7,709 bases of DNA from the NCBI GenBank assembly GCA_002315275.1, contig DCGN01000110.1, positions 3,280 through 10,988 of the forward strand, in the 5' to 3' direction. This document shows, in pieces, positions 1 to 5,487 of this stretch. Origin of the DNA: Clostridiales bacterium UBA1777. Its GTDB lineage: Bacteria; Bacillota; Clostridia; Oscillospirales; Oscillospiraceae. Position 1 is the stretch's first letter. Each line of letters opens with the position of its first letter. Position numbers and translations under genes: made by a program. Below the pieces are notes generated by a model, which worked only from the letters and a program-made list of their open reading frames with translations, made no database searches and was not told where the DNA came from.

Positions 1-2
1 GG

Positions 3-143
3 GGTCATGATGTCGGCTTTGCTTACTGCGGCGGGATGGTGTATAGCTGGGGACTTGAGCAGGATGAAAAGTATAGTCAGCGTAATACCGTTTACAATAA
101 CGGGCACGGTCGCGGGAGGTGTAATTTGGCCCGGGAAGAATAA
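3..143 (+). CDS. Possible 3' end of an upstream gene, frame uncertain (partial)
   Basis: One forward frame is open from the window edge and stops with TAA at 141–143, giving a 46-residue hydrophilic tail rich in Gly, Tyr, Asn and Arg that ends in NLAREE. I do not recognise it. The stop lies just where the DNA turns AT-rich, which fits the end of a gene. Two other readings compete. A second forward frame runs from ATG 7 to TGA 213 and carries on into the AT-rich DNA. A reverse frame, the exact codon antisense of the first, gives a very hydrophobic peptide. An in-phase antisense of a hydrophilic protein is expected to look hydrophobic, so I favour the first frame, but base composition does not decide it. 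The preceding sequence is needed. Confidence 0.25.
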   Translation, partial: GHDVGFAYCGGMVYSWGLEQDEKYSQRNTVYNNGHGRGRCNLAREE

Positions 144-150
144 AAATGTA

Positions 151-285
151 AACAGTGTTGACATAAAAATCAACAGACATAAACCTAAAATTAAACCGAG
201 ACAAATTGCATGAATTGAATTTTTGCTGATATTCCAATAAAAAACGAGAACAAGATTTCAAATCAATAACAATGTTGACATAAAA
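151..285 (+). repeat. Two copies of an 18-base near-perfect direct repeat
   Basis: AACARTGTTGACATAAAA occurs at 151–168 and 268–285 with one difference (G at 155, A at 272). The copies are 117 bases apart. Each contains a perfect TTGACA. Only the second copy has a TATAAT at a workable distance, so the first may be a duplicated -35 region without a partner, or a binding site. Two copies are too few to define a repeat family. Confidence 0.5.
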
Positions 286-302
286 GAAAAAATAATTATA
301 AT
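275..302 (+). promoter_or_regulatory. Perfect-consensus SigA-type promoter
   Basis: TTGACA at 275–280 and TATAAT at 297–302 are separated by 16 bases. Both hexamers match the vegetative consensus exactly. Transcription would start near 309 and run into the SpoIIM-like gene and xerD, leaving a leader of roughly 110 bases. Chance matches are commoner in AT-rich DNA, but two perfect boxes at a workable spacing are unlikely by accident. Confidence 0.65.
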
Positions 303-319
303 TTTTTTGAAAAAAGGAC

Positions 320-348
320 TTGATTTGCTTGCTGTTTTGTAATATATT
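320..348 (+). promoter_or_regulatory. Weaker candidate second promoter
   Basis: TTGATT (320–325), a 17-base spacer and TATATT (343–348) form a plausible second SigA site downstream of the perfect one. It would start transcription near 355. In such AT-rich DNA a match of this quality can arise by chance. Confidence 0.25.
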
Positions 349-419
349 GTTACCAATGAAACCGTTATGTAAATTAGATTATCGTCAAATTGTTTCTTTT
401 GTGCTTGCCGATACGAAAA

Positions 420-893
420 ATGCTTGAAATCAGCGAGAAACAAGGCGGCGCGTTTGCAGCTTTTTCGGCCTTTGTATGCGGAGCGGTCATTTGTGCCGTC
501 AATATAGATTCTCTCAGCAGGTACTTCGTTTTCTTAGGCTCGCGGCAGACTGTGATCTTTTTGATTTTATCGTTCTTGGGAAGCTATATGTGCTTCGGGG
601 CGTTTGTGCTGACGGTCAATTCATTCCTTTTCGGCTTTTGGGCCTGCGCATTTGCTTACGCCGGCAATGTAAAAGCGGCTTCGGATGCTTTGTATCTGAA
701 GAATATATTTCCCGTTTTCATCTGCGTGACTGTGAGTATTATTATCTCGGATCAGGGCTTCTATACGGCAGATTACGTTACGGACGCTTTTTACGCGCTG
801 CCGCGGGAGATAAAACGAAAAGGTATTTCGGTTATGATTCTATTTGCCTTTGCGGCAATTGCGCTTACAGCGATATATACTACAGTTAAGTGA
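420..893 (+). CDS. Polytopic membrane protein, possibly SpoIIM-like (stage II sporulation)
   Basis: This is a 157-residue integral membrane protein with about five hydrophobic segments, near residues 11–28, 44–64, 66–81, 95–111 and 136–153. The second and third are nearly continuous and contain an FLFGF stretch, similar to the KGMVVGF region of SpoIIM. SpoIIM is a subunit of the DMP peptidoglycan-degrading complex that drives engulfment. The assignment to SpoIIM rests on length, topology and position directly before xerD, an arrangement seen in Bacillus and clostridia; the sequence likeness is weak, and a different small membrane protein is possible. The 5' end is uncertain. I chose ATG 420, but no Shine–Dalgarno sequence precedes it or the in-frame TTG codons at 390 and 405. 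The stop overlaps the ribosome-binding region of xerD, so the two are probably co-transcribed from the promoter at 275–302. Confidence 0.55.
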   Translation: MLEISEKQGGAFAAFSAFVCGAVICAVNIDSLSRYFVFLGSRQTVIFLILSFLGSYMCFGAFVLTVNSFLFGFWACAFAYAGNVKAASDALYLKNIFPVFICVTVSIIISDQGFYTADYVTDAFYALPREIKRKGISVMILFAFAAIALTAIYTTVK

Positions 894-904
894 GGGGCAA
901 GAAA

Positions 905-1795
905 ATGAAGAACGCCCAATGCATGGAGCTATTTGAAAAATATCTGAGAGAAGAGAAGAAGGCTTCGGAAAATACTCTCGGTTCATATCTCAGAGATATA
1001 AAACAGCTCGGCGAATATCTCGACACGCATCATGACTGCGAGATAACCGATGCTTCCGAAAGCGAGCTCGGGGAATACATCGAGTATCTGCGCGGAGCAG
1101 GCAAGTCTGTTGCAACGGTATCGAGATGCATTGCGTCCGTCAAGTGCCTCTATACGCATCTGTGCATTAAGCAGATCCTTGAGACAAATCCCGCTCTCAA
1201 GCTCGTTCCCGATAAGTGCACGCAGAAGCTCCCCGAAATACTCACGGATAAGGAGATAGACCTCCTCCTCGAGCAGCCCGAGTGCGTTGATGCAAAAGGC
1301 TACAGAGACAAGGCGATGCTCGAGCTCCTTTACGCAACCGGTATCCGCGTGTCCGAGCTTATTGACCTCAACATCTCCGATGTCAATCTTTCAGCCGCGA
1401 TAATCCGCTGTGAGAGCAAAGCGAAGACGAGGTATATTCCGCTCTACCAGAAGGCAGTAAAGGCGTTGAGCGAGTATATTACGCTTGTAAGACCGCAGAT
1501 GATAGCAATGCCTGATGAGCCGTCCCTTTTTGTCAACGTCAGCGGCGAGCGTATGTCCCGCCAGGGCTTCTGGAAGATACTCAAGTACTACCAGAAGAAG
1601 GCCGGCATAGAGAAGGATATCACTCCTCATACTCTCCGCCATTCGTTCGCGGCACATCTGCTTGAAAACGGCGCCGATATCCATGCAATACAGGAAATGC
1701 TCGGTCATGCAGACATATCCTCCACGCAGGTATATTCTCAGCTCGTCAAAAAGCAGCTTAAGGATGTTTATAATAAGGCACATCCGAGAGCTTGA
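905..1795 (+). CDS. xerD: Tyrosine recombinase XerD
   Basis: Site-specific tyrosine recombinase of 296 residues that, with its partner XerC or alone, resolves chromosome dimers at dif near division. The N-terminal SAM-like core-binding domain covers about residues 1–95 and the catalytic domain about 108–296. All catalytic residues are visible: Arg148 in TGIRVSEL, Lys172 in the beta-hairpin SKAKTR, His242 and Arg245 in HTLRHSF, His268 in MLGHAD and the nucleophile Tyr277 in TQVYSQL. Length is typical for XerC/XerD and short of most phage integrases. ATG 905 is chosen because GAGGGGC lies at good distance upstream; the alternative GTG 890 would overlap the previous stop. XerD is preferred over XerC because of the SpoIIM-like neighbour, but the two paralogues are hard to separate by eye. 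A strong terminator follows, so this gene closes its transcription unit. Confidence 0.9.
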   Translation: MKNAQCMELFEKYLREEKKASENTLGSYLRDIKQLGEYLDTHHDCEITDASESELGEYIEYLRGAGKSVATVSRCIASVKCLYTHLCIKQILETNPALKLVPDKCTQKLPEILTDKEIDLLLEQPECVDAKGYRDKAMLELLYATGIRVSELIDLNISDVNLSAAIIRCESKAKTRYIPLYQKAVKALSEYITLVRPQMIAMPDEPSLFVNVSGERMSRQGFWKILKYYQKKAGIEKDITPHTLRHSFAAHLLENGADIHAIQEMLGHADISSTQVYSQLVKKQLKDVYNKAHPRA

Positions 1796-1811
1796 TGTCA
1801 AAGCGTTATCT

Positions 1812-1845
1812 GCTCCTCCTTCTGCTTCACGAAGGAGGAGCTTTT
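1812..1845 (+). terminator. Intrinsic terminator after xerD
   Basis: GCTCCTCCTTC (1812–1822) and GAAGGAGGAGC (1831–1841) form a perfect 11-base-pair stem with an 8-base loop, followed by TTTT. It lies 17 bases after the xerD stop and separates xerD from ruvCAB. The right arm contains a Shine–Dalgarno-like GGAGGAG, but no start codon follows at a usable distance. Confidence 0.85.
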
Positions 1846-1857
1846 GCATATTTCGTG

Positions 1858-1886
1858 TTGCGAATAGGCGGTGTTTATGTTACTAT
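1858..1886 (+). promoter_or_regulatory. Probable extended -10 promoter of the ruvCAB operon
   Basis: TTGCGA (1858–1863) and TACTAT (1881–1886) are 17 bases apart, each matching four of six consensus bases. The -10 box is preceded by TGT, giving an extended -10. Transcription from near 1893 would leave a leader of about 14 bases that still includes the AGGATG ribosome-binding sequence before ATG 1907. No SOS (DinR/LexA-like) operator was recognised by eye. Confidence 0.5.
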
Positions 1887-1906
1887 ACCATATAGGATGT
1901 GAGATT

Positions 1907-2419
1907 ATGCGTATATTGGGAATAGACCCCGGAATCGCAACTATCGGCTTTGGCTGCGTAGATGCGGACAGGCAGAAATACAGTCTTATAAAATGCGGAG
2001 TTATCACTACTCCCGCGCACACGAGCCTTTCAAGCCGCCTTGAGCAGATATTCAACGATCTGACTGATCTTCTTGATATATTCAAGCCCGATGCGGTCGC
2101 TATAGAAGAGCTCTTTTTCAACACCAATATTACAACGGGAATCTCCGTTGCTCACGGGCGCGGCGTTATCCTTCTTGCCTGTAAAAAAGCGGGCGTGGAC
2201 ATTTATGAGTATACGCCGCTTCAGGTCAAACAGTCCGTCGTCGGCTACGGCCTTGCAGACAAGCATCAGGTGATGGATATGGTCAGGAGAATATGCAATC
2301 TCAAGGCTGTTCCTAAGCCGGATGACGCGGCGGATGCCGTCGCCCTTGCGCTCTGCCACGCGAGAAGCTCCACATCACTGCTCTCAAGAGGAGATAACAA
2401 TATATGTTCTACCATATAG
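1907..2419 (+). CDS. ruvC: Holliday junction resolvase RuvC
   Basis: Crossover junction endodeoxyribonuclease of 170 residues. As a dimer it makes paired nicks in Holliday junctions delivered by RuvAB. The RNase H-like fold is recognisable from the start MRILGIDPG, with metal ligands Asp7, Glu67 in VAIEELFF, and Asp140 and Asp143 in KPDDAADAVALALCH. The length is normal (E. coli 173). I chose ATG 1907 because it sits directly before the conserved RILGIDPG strand and has AGGATG upstream; an earlier in-frame ATG near 1877 overlaps the promoter. Its last 16 bases overlap ruvA in another frame, which implies coupled translation and similar dosage of RuvC and RuvA. The C-terminal tail after about residue 153 is Ser- and Asn-rich and unlikely to be structured. 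Confidence 0.96.
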   Translation: MRILGIDPGIATIGFGCVDADRQKYSLIKCGVITTPAHTSLSSRLEQIFNDLTDLLDIFKPDAVAIEELFFNTNITTGISVAHGRGVILLACKKAGVDIYEYTPLQVKQSVVGYGLADKHQVMDMVRRICNLKAVPKPDDAADAVALALCHARSSTSLLSRGDNNICSTI

Positions 2420-3003
2420 AAGGCACCGTTTCGGAGATAGGCCAGAACCTCGCCGTGATAGACTGCGGAGGGATCGGCTTTGCGCTCAATACTACCGTGA
2501 ATACTCTTTCTTACCTCAGGACGGGGGAGAAGGCAAAGCTCTTTGTTTCCGAGAGCGTTAAAGAGGATGCGTTTGATCTTTTCGGCTTTTACACCAAGAG
2601 CGAGAAGCGCTGCTTTGATATGCTCGTATCCGTTTCCGGCATAGGTCCGAAGGCCGCGCTGTCTATCCTCTCCGCAAATACTCCGGAGGGGCTTGCCCTT
2701 GCGATTGGCACAAACAACGAGAAGGCTCTGACGGTCGCACCCGGTATCGGAAAAAAGATAGCTCAGCGAGTTATTCTTGAACTGAAGGATAAGATAAGCG
2801 CAGATATTTCTCCCGCGACAGTTCAGACACCGACCGTCTCTGCTGCCTTGGGGGACAGCAAGAATATTAACGATGCCGTCGCGGCGCTCGTTATGCTCGG
2901 GTATTCAAACTCCGAAATAGCACCCGTTCTTAAAGAGATAAACGCCGCGTCAATGACGAGCGAGCAGATCATAAAGTCGGTTTTAAAGAAAATGGTACGG
3001 TAA
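2404..3003 (+). CDS. ruvA: Holliday junction branch-migration protein RuvA
   Basis: Junction-binding subunit of the RuvAB branch-migration motor, 199 residues. It forms tetramers that hold the four-way junction flat and recruits RuvB. Domain I is the OB fold (about 1–63, starting MFYHIEGTV). Domain II carries two helix-hairpin-helix motifs, SVSGIGPKAA near 76–85 and APGIGKKIAQ near 112–121. Domain III (about 150–199), which contacts RuvB, includes the typical DAVAALVMLGYS helix and is reached through a Ser/Thr/Pro-rich linker. The start ATG 2404 lies inside the end of ruvC and has AAGAGGAGA at 2386–2394, a strong ribosome-binding site. Length and domain order are standard. It is the middle gene of ruvCAB, and its stop is 23 bases before ruvB. 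Confidence 0.97.
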   Translation: MFYHIEGTVSEIGQNLAVIDCGGIGFALNTTVNTLSYLRTGEKAKLFVSESVKEDAFDLFGFYTKSEKRCFDMLVSVSGIGPKAALSILSANTPEGLALAIGTNNEKALTVAPGIGKKIAQRVILELKDKISADISPATVQTPTVSAALGDSKNINDAVAALVMLGYSNSEIAPVLKEINAASMTSEQIIKSVLKKMVR

Positions 3004-3026
3004 TATCCCGATAACAGGAGAAAACC

Positions 3027-4067
3027 ATGAGTATTAACTTTTCAGAAGATACAAATGATGAGATCATAACAACTGCGGTGAGCCTTCCGGAGGACAGCGC
3101 GGAGGTATCTCTCCGCCCGAAGAGGCTGACAGAGTATATCGGTCAGTCAAAGGCAAAGGGAAACCTCAGCGTGTTTATCGATGCCGCCAAGATGAGGAAT
3201 GAGCCGCTTGACCACGTTCTTCTTCACGGCCCCCCGGGACTCGGCAAGACGACGCTTGCAGCTGTAATTGCAAATGAGATGGGCGTAAATATGCGCATCA
3301 CATCAGGCCCTGCAATCGAACGCCCGGGCGACCTCGTGGCTATGCTGACAAATCTGAATGAAGGGGACATTCTCTTCGTAGACGAAATACACCGCCTTAA
3401 CAGAGCGTATGAGGAGATACTTTATCCCGCAATGGAGGACTTTGCCATAGATATTATTATCGGCAAGGGCCCGTCCGCAAACTCGCTGCATCTCGACCTT
3501 CCGCACTTTACACTTATCGGTGCGACAACTCGCTCCGGGCAGCTTACCGCCCCCTTGAGGGACCGTTTCGGTGTTTCACTAAGGCTTGAGCTGTATACTC
3601 CCGAGGAGCTTCAGCTCATAGTTGAGCGCTCTGCGGGAATACTCAATGTTGACATCGAAAAGGACGGCGCGTACGAGATAGCCTCGCGCTCCAGAGGAAC
3701 GCCCCGTATAGCGAACAGACTTCTGAGGCGTGTGCGTGACTACGCTCAGGTCCGCGCAAACGGCGTTATCACGAGAGAGGTCGCCGATAGGGCGCTTTCA
3801 AGCCTCGAGGTCGATAAGCTCGGTCTTGATGCGCTTGACAGACGAATGCTCAGAAGCATTATTGAGTTCTACAAGGGCGGCCCGGTAGGTCTTGATACGC
3901 TTGCGGCGACGATAAATGAGGAGGCCGTGACGCTTGAGGATGTCTATGAGCCGTACCTTCTCCAGAAGGGTTTCCTCACGAGAACACCGCGCGGACGCTG
4001 CGTAACGCGCAAGGCTTACGAGCATCTCGGCATCGAATTCAACGGCCAGCAGCAAATGGAGCTGTAA
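3027..4067 (+). CDS. ruvB: Holliday junction ATP-dependent DNA helicase RuvB
   Basis: AAA+ ATPase of 346 residues that forms hexamers on the arms of RuvA-bound junctions and pumps DNA to drive branch migration. Visible motifs in order: RPKRLTEYIGQ near 30–40, Walker A GPPGLGKTT at 68–76 (Lys74), Walker B ILFVDE at 115–120, sensor 1 GATTRS near 165–170, the arginine finger region LRDRFG at 177–182, sensor 2 GTPRIANR with Arg217, and the C-terminal winged helix ending in FLTRTPRGR near 327–334. Nothing is missing and length is normal. ATG 3027 follows AGGAGA at a good distance. The first 25 residues are acidic and poorly conserved. It is the last gene of the operon; a short hairpin but no clear U-tract terminator follows. 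Confidence 0.98.
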   Translation: MSINFSEDTNDEIITTAVSLPEDSAEVSLRPKRLTEYIGQSKAKGNLSVFIDAAKMRNEPLDHVLLHGPPGLGKTTLAAVIANEMGVNMRITSGPAIERPGDLVAMLTNLNEGDILFVDEIHRLNRAYEEILYPAMEDFAIDIIIGKGPSANSLHLDLPHFTLIGATTRSGQLTAPLRDRFGVSLRLELYTPEELQLIVERSAGILNVDIEKDGAYEIASRSRGTPRIANRLLRRVRDYAQVRANGVITREVADRALSSLEVDKLGLDALDRRMLRSIIEFYKGGPVGLDTLAATINEEAVTLEDVYEPYLLQKGFLTRTPRGRCVTRKAYEHLGIEFNGQQQMEL

Positions 4068-4077
4068 TTCGAGTATT

Positions 4078-4095
4078 CCAATGTTTTTTCATTGG
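4078..4095 (+). other. Short hairpin after ruvB with an all-T loop
   Basis: CCAATG and CATTGG form a perfect 6-base-pair stem around a loop of six T residues, starting 10 bases after the ruvB stop. No T-run follows the stem, so it is not a standard intrinsic terminator. It may stabilise the 3' end of the ruvCAB message or be a chance fold. Confidence 0.3.
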
Positions 4096-4146
4096 TATCA
4101 TTTACAAAAATCAAAGTGAAATATGAAAAATTATTAAAAATGGTTA

Positions 4147-4174
4147 TTGACTTTGACGAATAAAAATGTATAAT
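4147..4174 (+). promoter_or_regulatory. SigA-type promoter of the sigH-like gene
   Basis: TTGACT (4147–4152) and a perfect TATAAT (4169–4174) are 16 bases apart. Transcription would begin near 4181, 30 bases before the chosen start codon at 4211. The promoter overlaps an upstream in-frame ATG at 4166, which helps rule that codon out as the start. The surroundings are AT-rich. I see no separate SigH autoregulatory promoter and no clear Spo0A box. Confidence 0.7.
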
Positions 4175-4210
4175 GATACTTGTATTTTTGGCAAAGTATT
4201 GAATTTGCAT

Positions 4211-4825
4211 ATGTATAGTTACGCTGAATTAAACGATACACAGTTGTGTGAATCAGTCTCGAAAGGAAACAGAGCCGCGGAGGATGAGCTCGTCGGCAGA
4301 TATATGTTTCTGGTTAGAGCGTGCGCCCGTCCGCTGTTCCTCGCAGGAGGAGACAGCGAGGATCTTATCCAGGAGGGTATGCTTGGTCTTCTCTCAGCTG
4401 TTAGGCAATTTGACCCTGACAATGGAACTTCCTTTAGCACCTTTGCAGAGCATTGCATCAGAATGCGTCTCTTTTCAGCAGTAAAAACCGCAGCTCGTTT
4501 AAAACACCTTCCGTTGAACGGAGGCGTGTCTCTTGACAGACTGTCCGAGGAATCGGGCGATGAGGCTTCCATCCGGGAGCTGTCGTACAATTCCCCCGAG
4601 GAACAGATCCTTGCAAGAGAAAGCGAACAGGAGCTTCGCGAAGCATTTTCGAAATGCCTTTCCCCCATGGAAAATAAAGTCCTTTCCCTTTATCTTGAAG
4701 GCTTGTCTTACAGAGATATCGCCTTGAAGCTCGGAAATGATGAAAAGGCGATCGACAATGCAGTCCAAAGGATCCGCCGCAAGCTCGCGCGGAACACTAA
4801 TTTCGGCGATATCAGCAAAAGCTGA
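4211..4825 (+). CDS. sigH: RNA polymerase sigma factor of the SigH (Spo0H) type
   Basis: Sigma-70 family factor of 204 residues. SigH directs transcription at the onset of sporulation in Firmicutes. Region 2 spans about residues 25–100: the ELVGRYMFLVRACAR helix, the core-binding DLIQEGMLGL motif (51–60), the -10 recognition part FDPDNGTSFSTFAEHCI, and then KTAARLKHLPLN, which is characteristic of SigH. Region 4 lies at about 140–192, with SPMENKVLSLYLEGLSYRDIA and the -35 binding helix ending KAIDNAVQRIRRKL, again a SigH signature. Length is slightly under the family's usual 210–220, the shortfall being in the linker. ATG 4211 is used because the upstream ATG 4166 lies inside the promoter, and the protein from 4211 lines up with the usual SigH N-terminus. 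No Shine–Dalgarno sequence precedes it. An ECF factor is less likely, given the SigH-specific motifs. Confidence 0.88.
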   Translation: MYSYAELNDTQLCESVSKGNRAAEDELVGRYMFLVRACARPLFLAGGDSEDLIQEGMLGLLSAVRQFDPDNGTSFSTFAEHCIRMRLFSAVKTAARLKHLPLNGGVSLDRLSEESGDEASIRELSYNSPEEQILARESEQELREAFSKCLSPMENKVLSLYLEGLSYRDIALKLGNDEKAIDNAVQRIRRKLARNTNFGDISKS

Positions 4826-4869
4826 ACGCAAATACAGCCTAATCGGCACTATCAAAGAGAGGATCAGAA

Positions 4870-5148
4870 ATGTACCAAGACAAGACCTTAGTTTGCAAAG
4901 AGTGTGGTAAGGAATTCGTTTTCACCGCCGGTGAGCAGGAGTTCTACGCAGAGCGCGGTTTCCAGAACGAGCCCCAGCGCTGCAAGGTTTGCCGCGACGC
5001 TCGCAAGAACGCTGCCCGTGGCCCCCGTGAGTACTTCACAGCTACATGCGCTGCATGCGGCGGCGAGGCAAAGGTTCCCTTCGAGCCCAAGTCCGATCGT
5101 CCTGTTTACTGCAGCGAGTGCTTCGCTAAGATGAAAGAGCAGGCCTGA
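4870..5148 (+). CDS. Small zinc-ribbon protein with four CxxC pairs
   Basis: Protein of 92 residues with eight cysteines as four CxxC pairs: Cys9/12, 38/41, 60/63 and 81/84. The first two pairs form the 'probable zinc-ribbon' domain found in many clostridia (starts near DKTLVCKECGKEFVFT, continues GEQEFYAERGFQNEPQRC). The last two pairs form a second ribbon (TCAACGGEAKVPFEPKSDRPVYCSEC). Binding of two zinc ions is likely; the biological role of the family is unknown to me. It starts 44 bases after sigH with GAGAGGAT as ribosome-binding site and may share its transcript, since I see no clear promoter between. Codon use stands out: all seven arginines are CGC or CGT and all five prolines CCC or CCT, whereas neighbours use AGA/AGG and CCG freely. 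This suggests high expression. A strong terminator follows. Confidence 0.85.
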   Translation: MYQDKTLVCKECGKEFVFTAGEQEFYAERGFQNEPQRCKVCRDARKNAARGPREYFTATCAACGGEAKVPFEPKSDRPVYCSECFAKMKEQA

Positions 5149-5165
5149 TAGGCTTCGCTGAGAGA

Positions 5166-5200
5166 ATGGGGCGTCATTTCGGCGCCCCATCTTTTATTGT
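5166..5200 (+). terminator. Strong intrinsic terminator after the zinc-ribbon gene
   Basis: ATGGGGCG (5166–5173) pairs with CGCCCCAT (5183–5190). A T·G and a C-G pair extend the stem inward to ten pairs around an ATTTC loop. CTTTTATTG and further T-rich DNA follow. It lies 17 bases past the stop codon. Confidence 0.88.
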
Positions 5201-5226
5201 TTATTTTTACTGAAAGGTGATTCATA

Positions 5227-5427
5227 ATGGAAATTACAAGAGAGACCCTTATTTCCGAGATCCTTGAGAATTGCCCCGAGGCAATGCCCGCATTCCAGCA
5301 GATCGGTATGCATTGCATGGGCTGCGCCCTCGCAAGCGGCGAGTCCCTTGAGCAGGCATGCGCCGCTCACGGTATCGACCCCGATGAATTCCTCGTCAGC
5401 CTCAAGGAGTATCTTGAGACACTCTGA
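5227..5427 (+). CDS. DUF1858 redox-disulfide domain protein (hybrid cluster protein-associated type)
   Basis: Small protein of 66 residues that is a single DUF1858 domain, the family described as 'hybrid cluster protein-associated redox disulfide domain'. The sequence shows the family pattern: TRETLISEILENCPEAMPAF, then GMHCMGC with Cys30 and Cys33, then a helix with GESLEQACAAHGID. The CxxC can be read as a redox-active or metal-binding pair; its partner is not defined, and no hybrid cluster protein gene is present in this window. AAAGGTGA at 5213–5220 is a good ribosome-binding site for ATG 5227. Terminators flank the gene on both sides, so it appears as a one-gene unit, yet I find no clear promoter in the 26 bases between the upstream terminator and the start, so partial read-through is likely. 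Its three prolines are all CCC, as in the zinc-ribbon gene. Confidence 0.87.
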   Translation: MEITRETLISEILENCPEAMPAFQQIGMHCMGCALASGESLEQACAAHGIDPDEFLVSLKEYLETL

Positions 5428-5442
5428 TATCTCAAGGATCTC

Positions 5443-5470
5443 AAAAGCCGGAGCGATCCGGCTTTTATTT
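5443..5470 (+). terminator. Intrinsic terminator with GNRA loop after the DUF1858 gene
   Basis: AAAAGCCGGA (5443–5452) and TCCGGCTTTT (5457–5466) make a perfect 10-base-pair stem closed by a GCGA tetraloop, running into TTTTATTT. The symmetric A and T runs mean it could also end transcription in the opposite direction. Confidence 0.88.
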
Positions 5471-5487
5471 ATAATAAGGACCGTTAT

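Larger units (their letters stand above)
144..404. other. AT-rich intergenic stretch carrying promoters
   Basis: This stretch is strongly AT-rich, in contrast to the roughly balanced base composition of the genes that follow, and I see no convincing gene in it. It contains one excellent and one weaker candidate SigA promoter pointing right, and an 18-base near-repeat. No RNA gene or riboswitch fold was recognised. A drop in GC of this size suits a regulatory gap, but it could also be a remnant of acquired DNA. Confidence 0.6.

Noticed and set aside
7..213. Forward frame of 68 codons starting ATGATG at the left edge
   Set aside because: It has no ribosome-binding site that can be seen, runs on into AT-rich DNA and ends in a basic low-complexity tail. 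The competing frame stops where composition changes.
258..443. Reverse-strand frame of 61 codons
   Set aside because: It overlaps the perfect forward promoter and the start of the membrane protein gene, with no ribosome-binding site. The TGA at its end is not likely recoded, because several genes here (for example xerD, trmK and the DUF1858 gene) end in TGA.
476..889. Forward frame of 137 codons inside the membrane protein gene
   Set aside because: Shadow frame; its product is Cys/Arg-rich and lacks the hydrophobic organisation of the main frame.
1391..1849. Long reverse-strand frame opposite xerD
   Set aside because: Antisense to the catalytic domain of xerD and running through its terminator; no features of a real protein.
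4166..4210. Upstream ATG extending the sigma factor by 15 residues
   Set aside because: The codon overlaps the -10 box of the promoter, so it would not be in the transcript, and the extra residues do not fit the usual SigH N-terminus.
4219..4668. Reverse-strand frame of 149 codons opposite the sigma factor gene
   Set aside because: Ser/Arg-rich antisense shadow of a clearly coding frame.
4812..4825. TCAGC-AAAA-GCTGA hairpin at the end of the sigma factor gene
   Set aside because: Only five pairs and no T-run follow; not a credible terminator.
5470..5475. Perfect TATAAT just before trmK
   Set aside because: No -35 box lies at the right distance, since that position is the terminator stem. 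A start from it would remove the ribosome-binding site of trmK.
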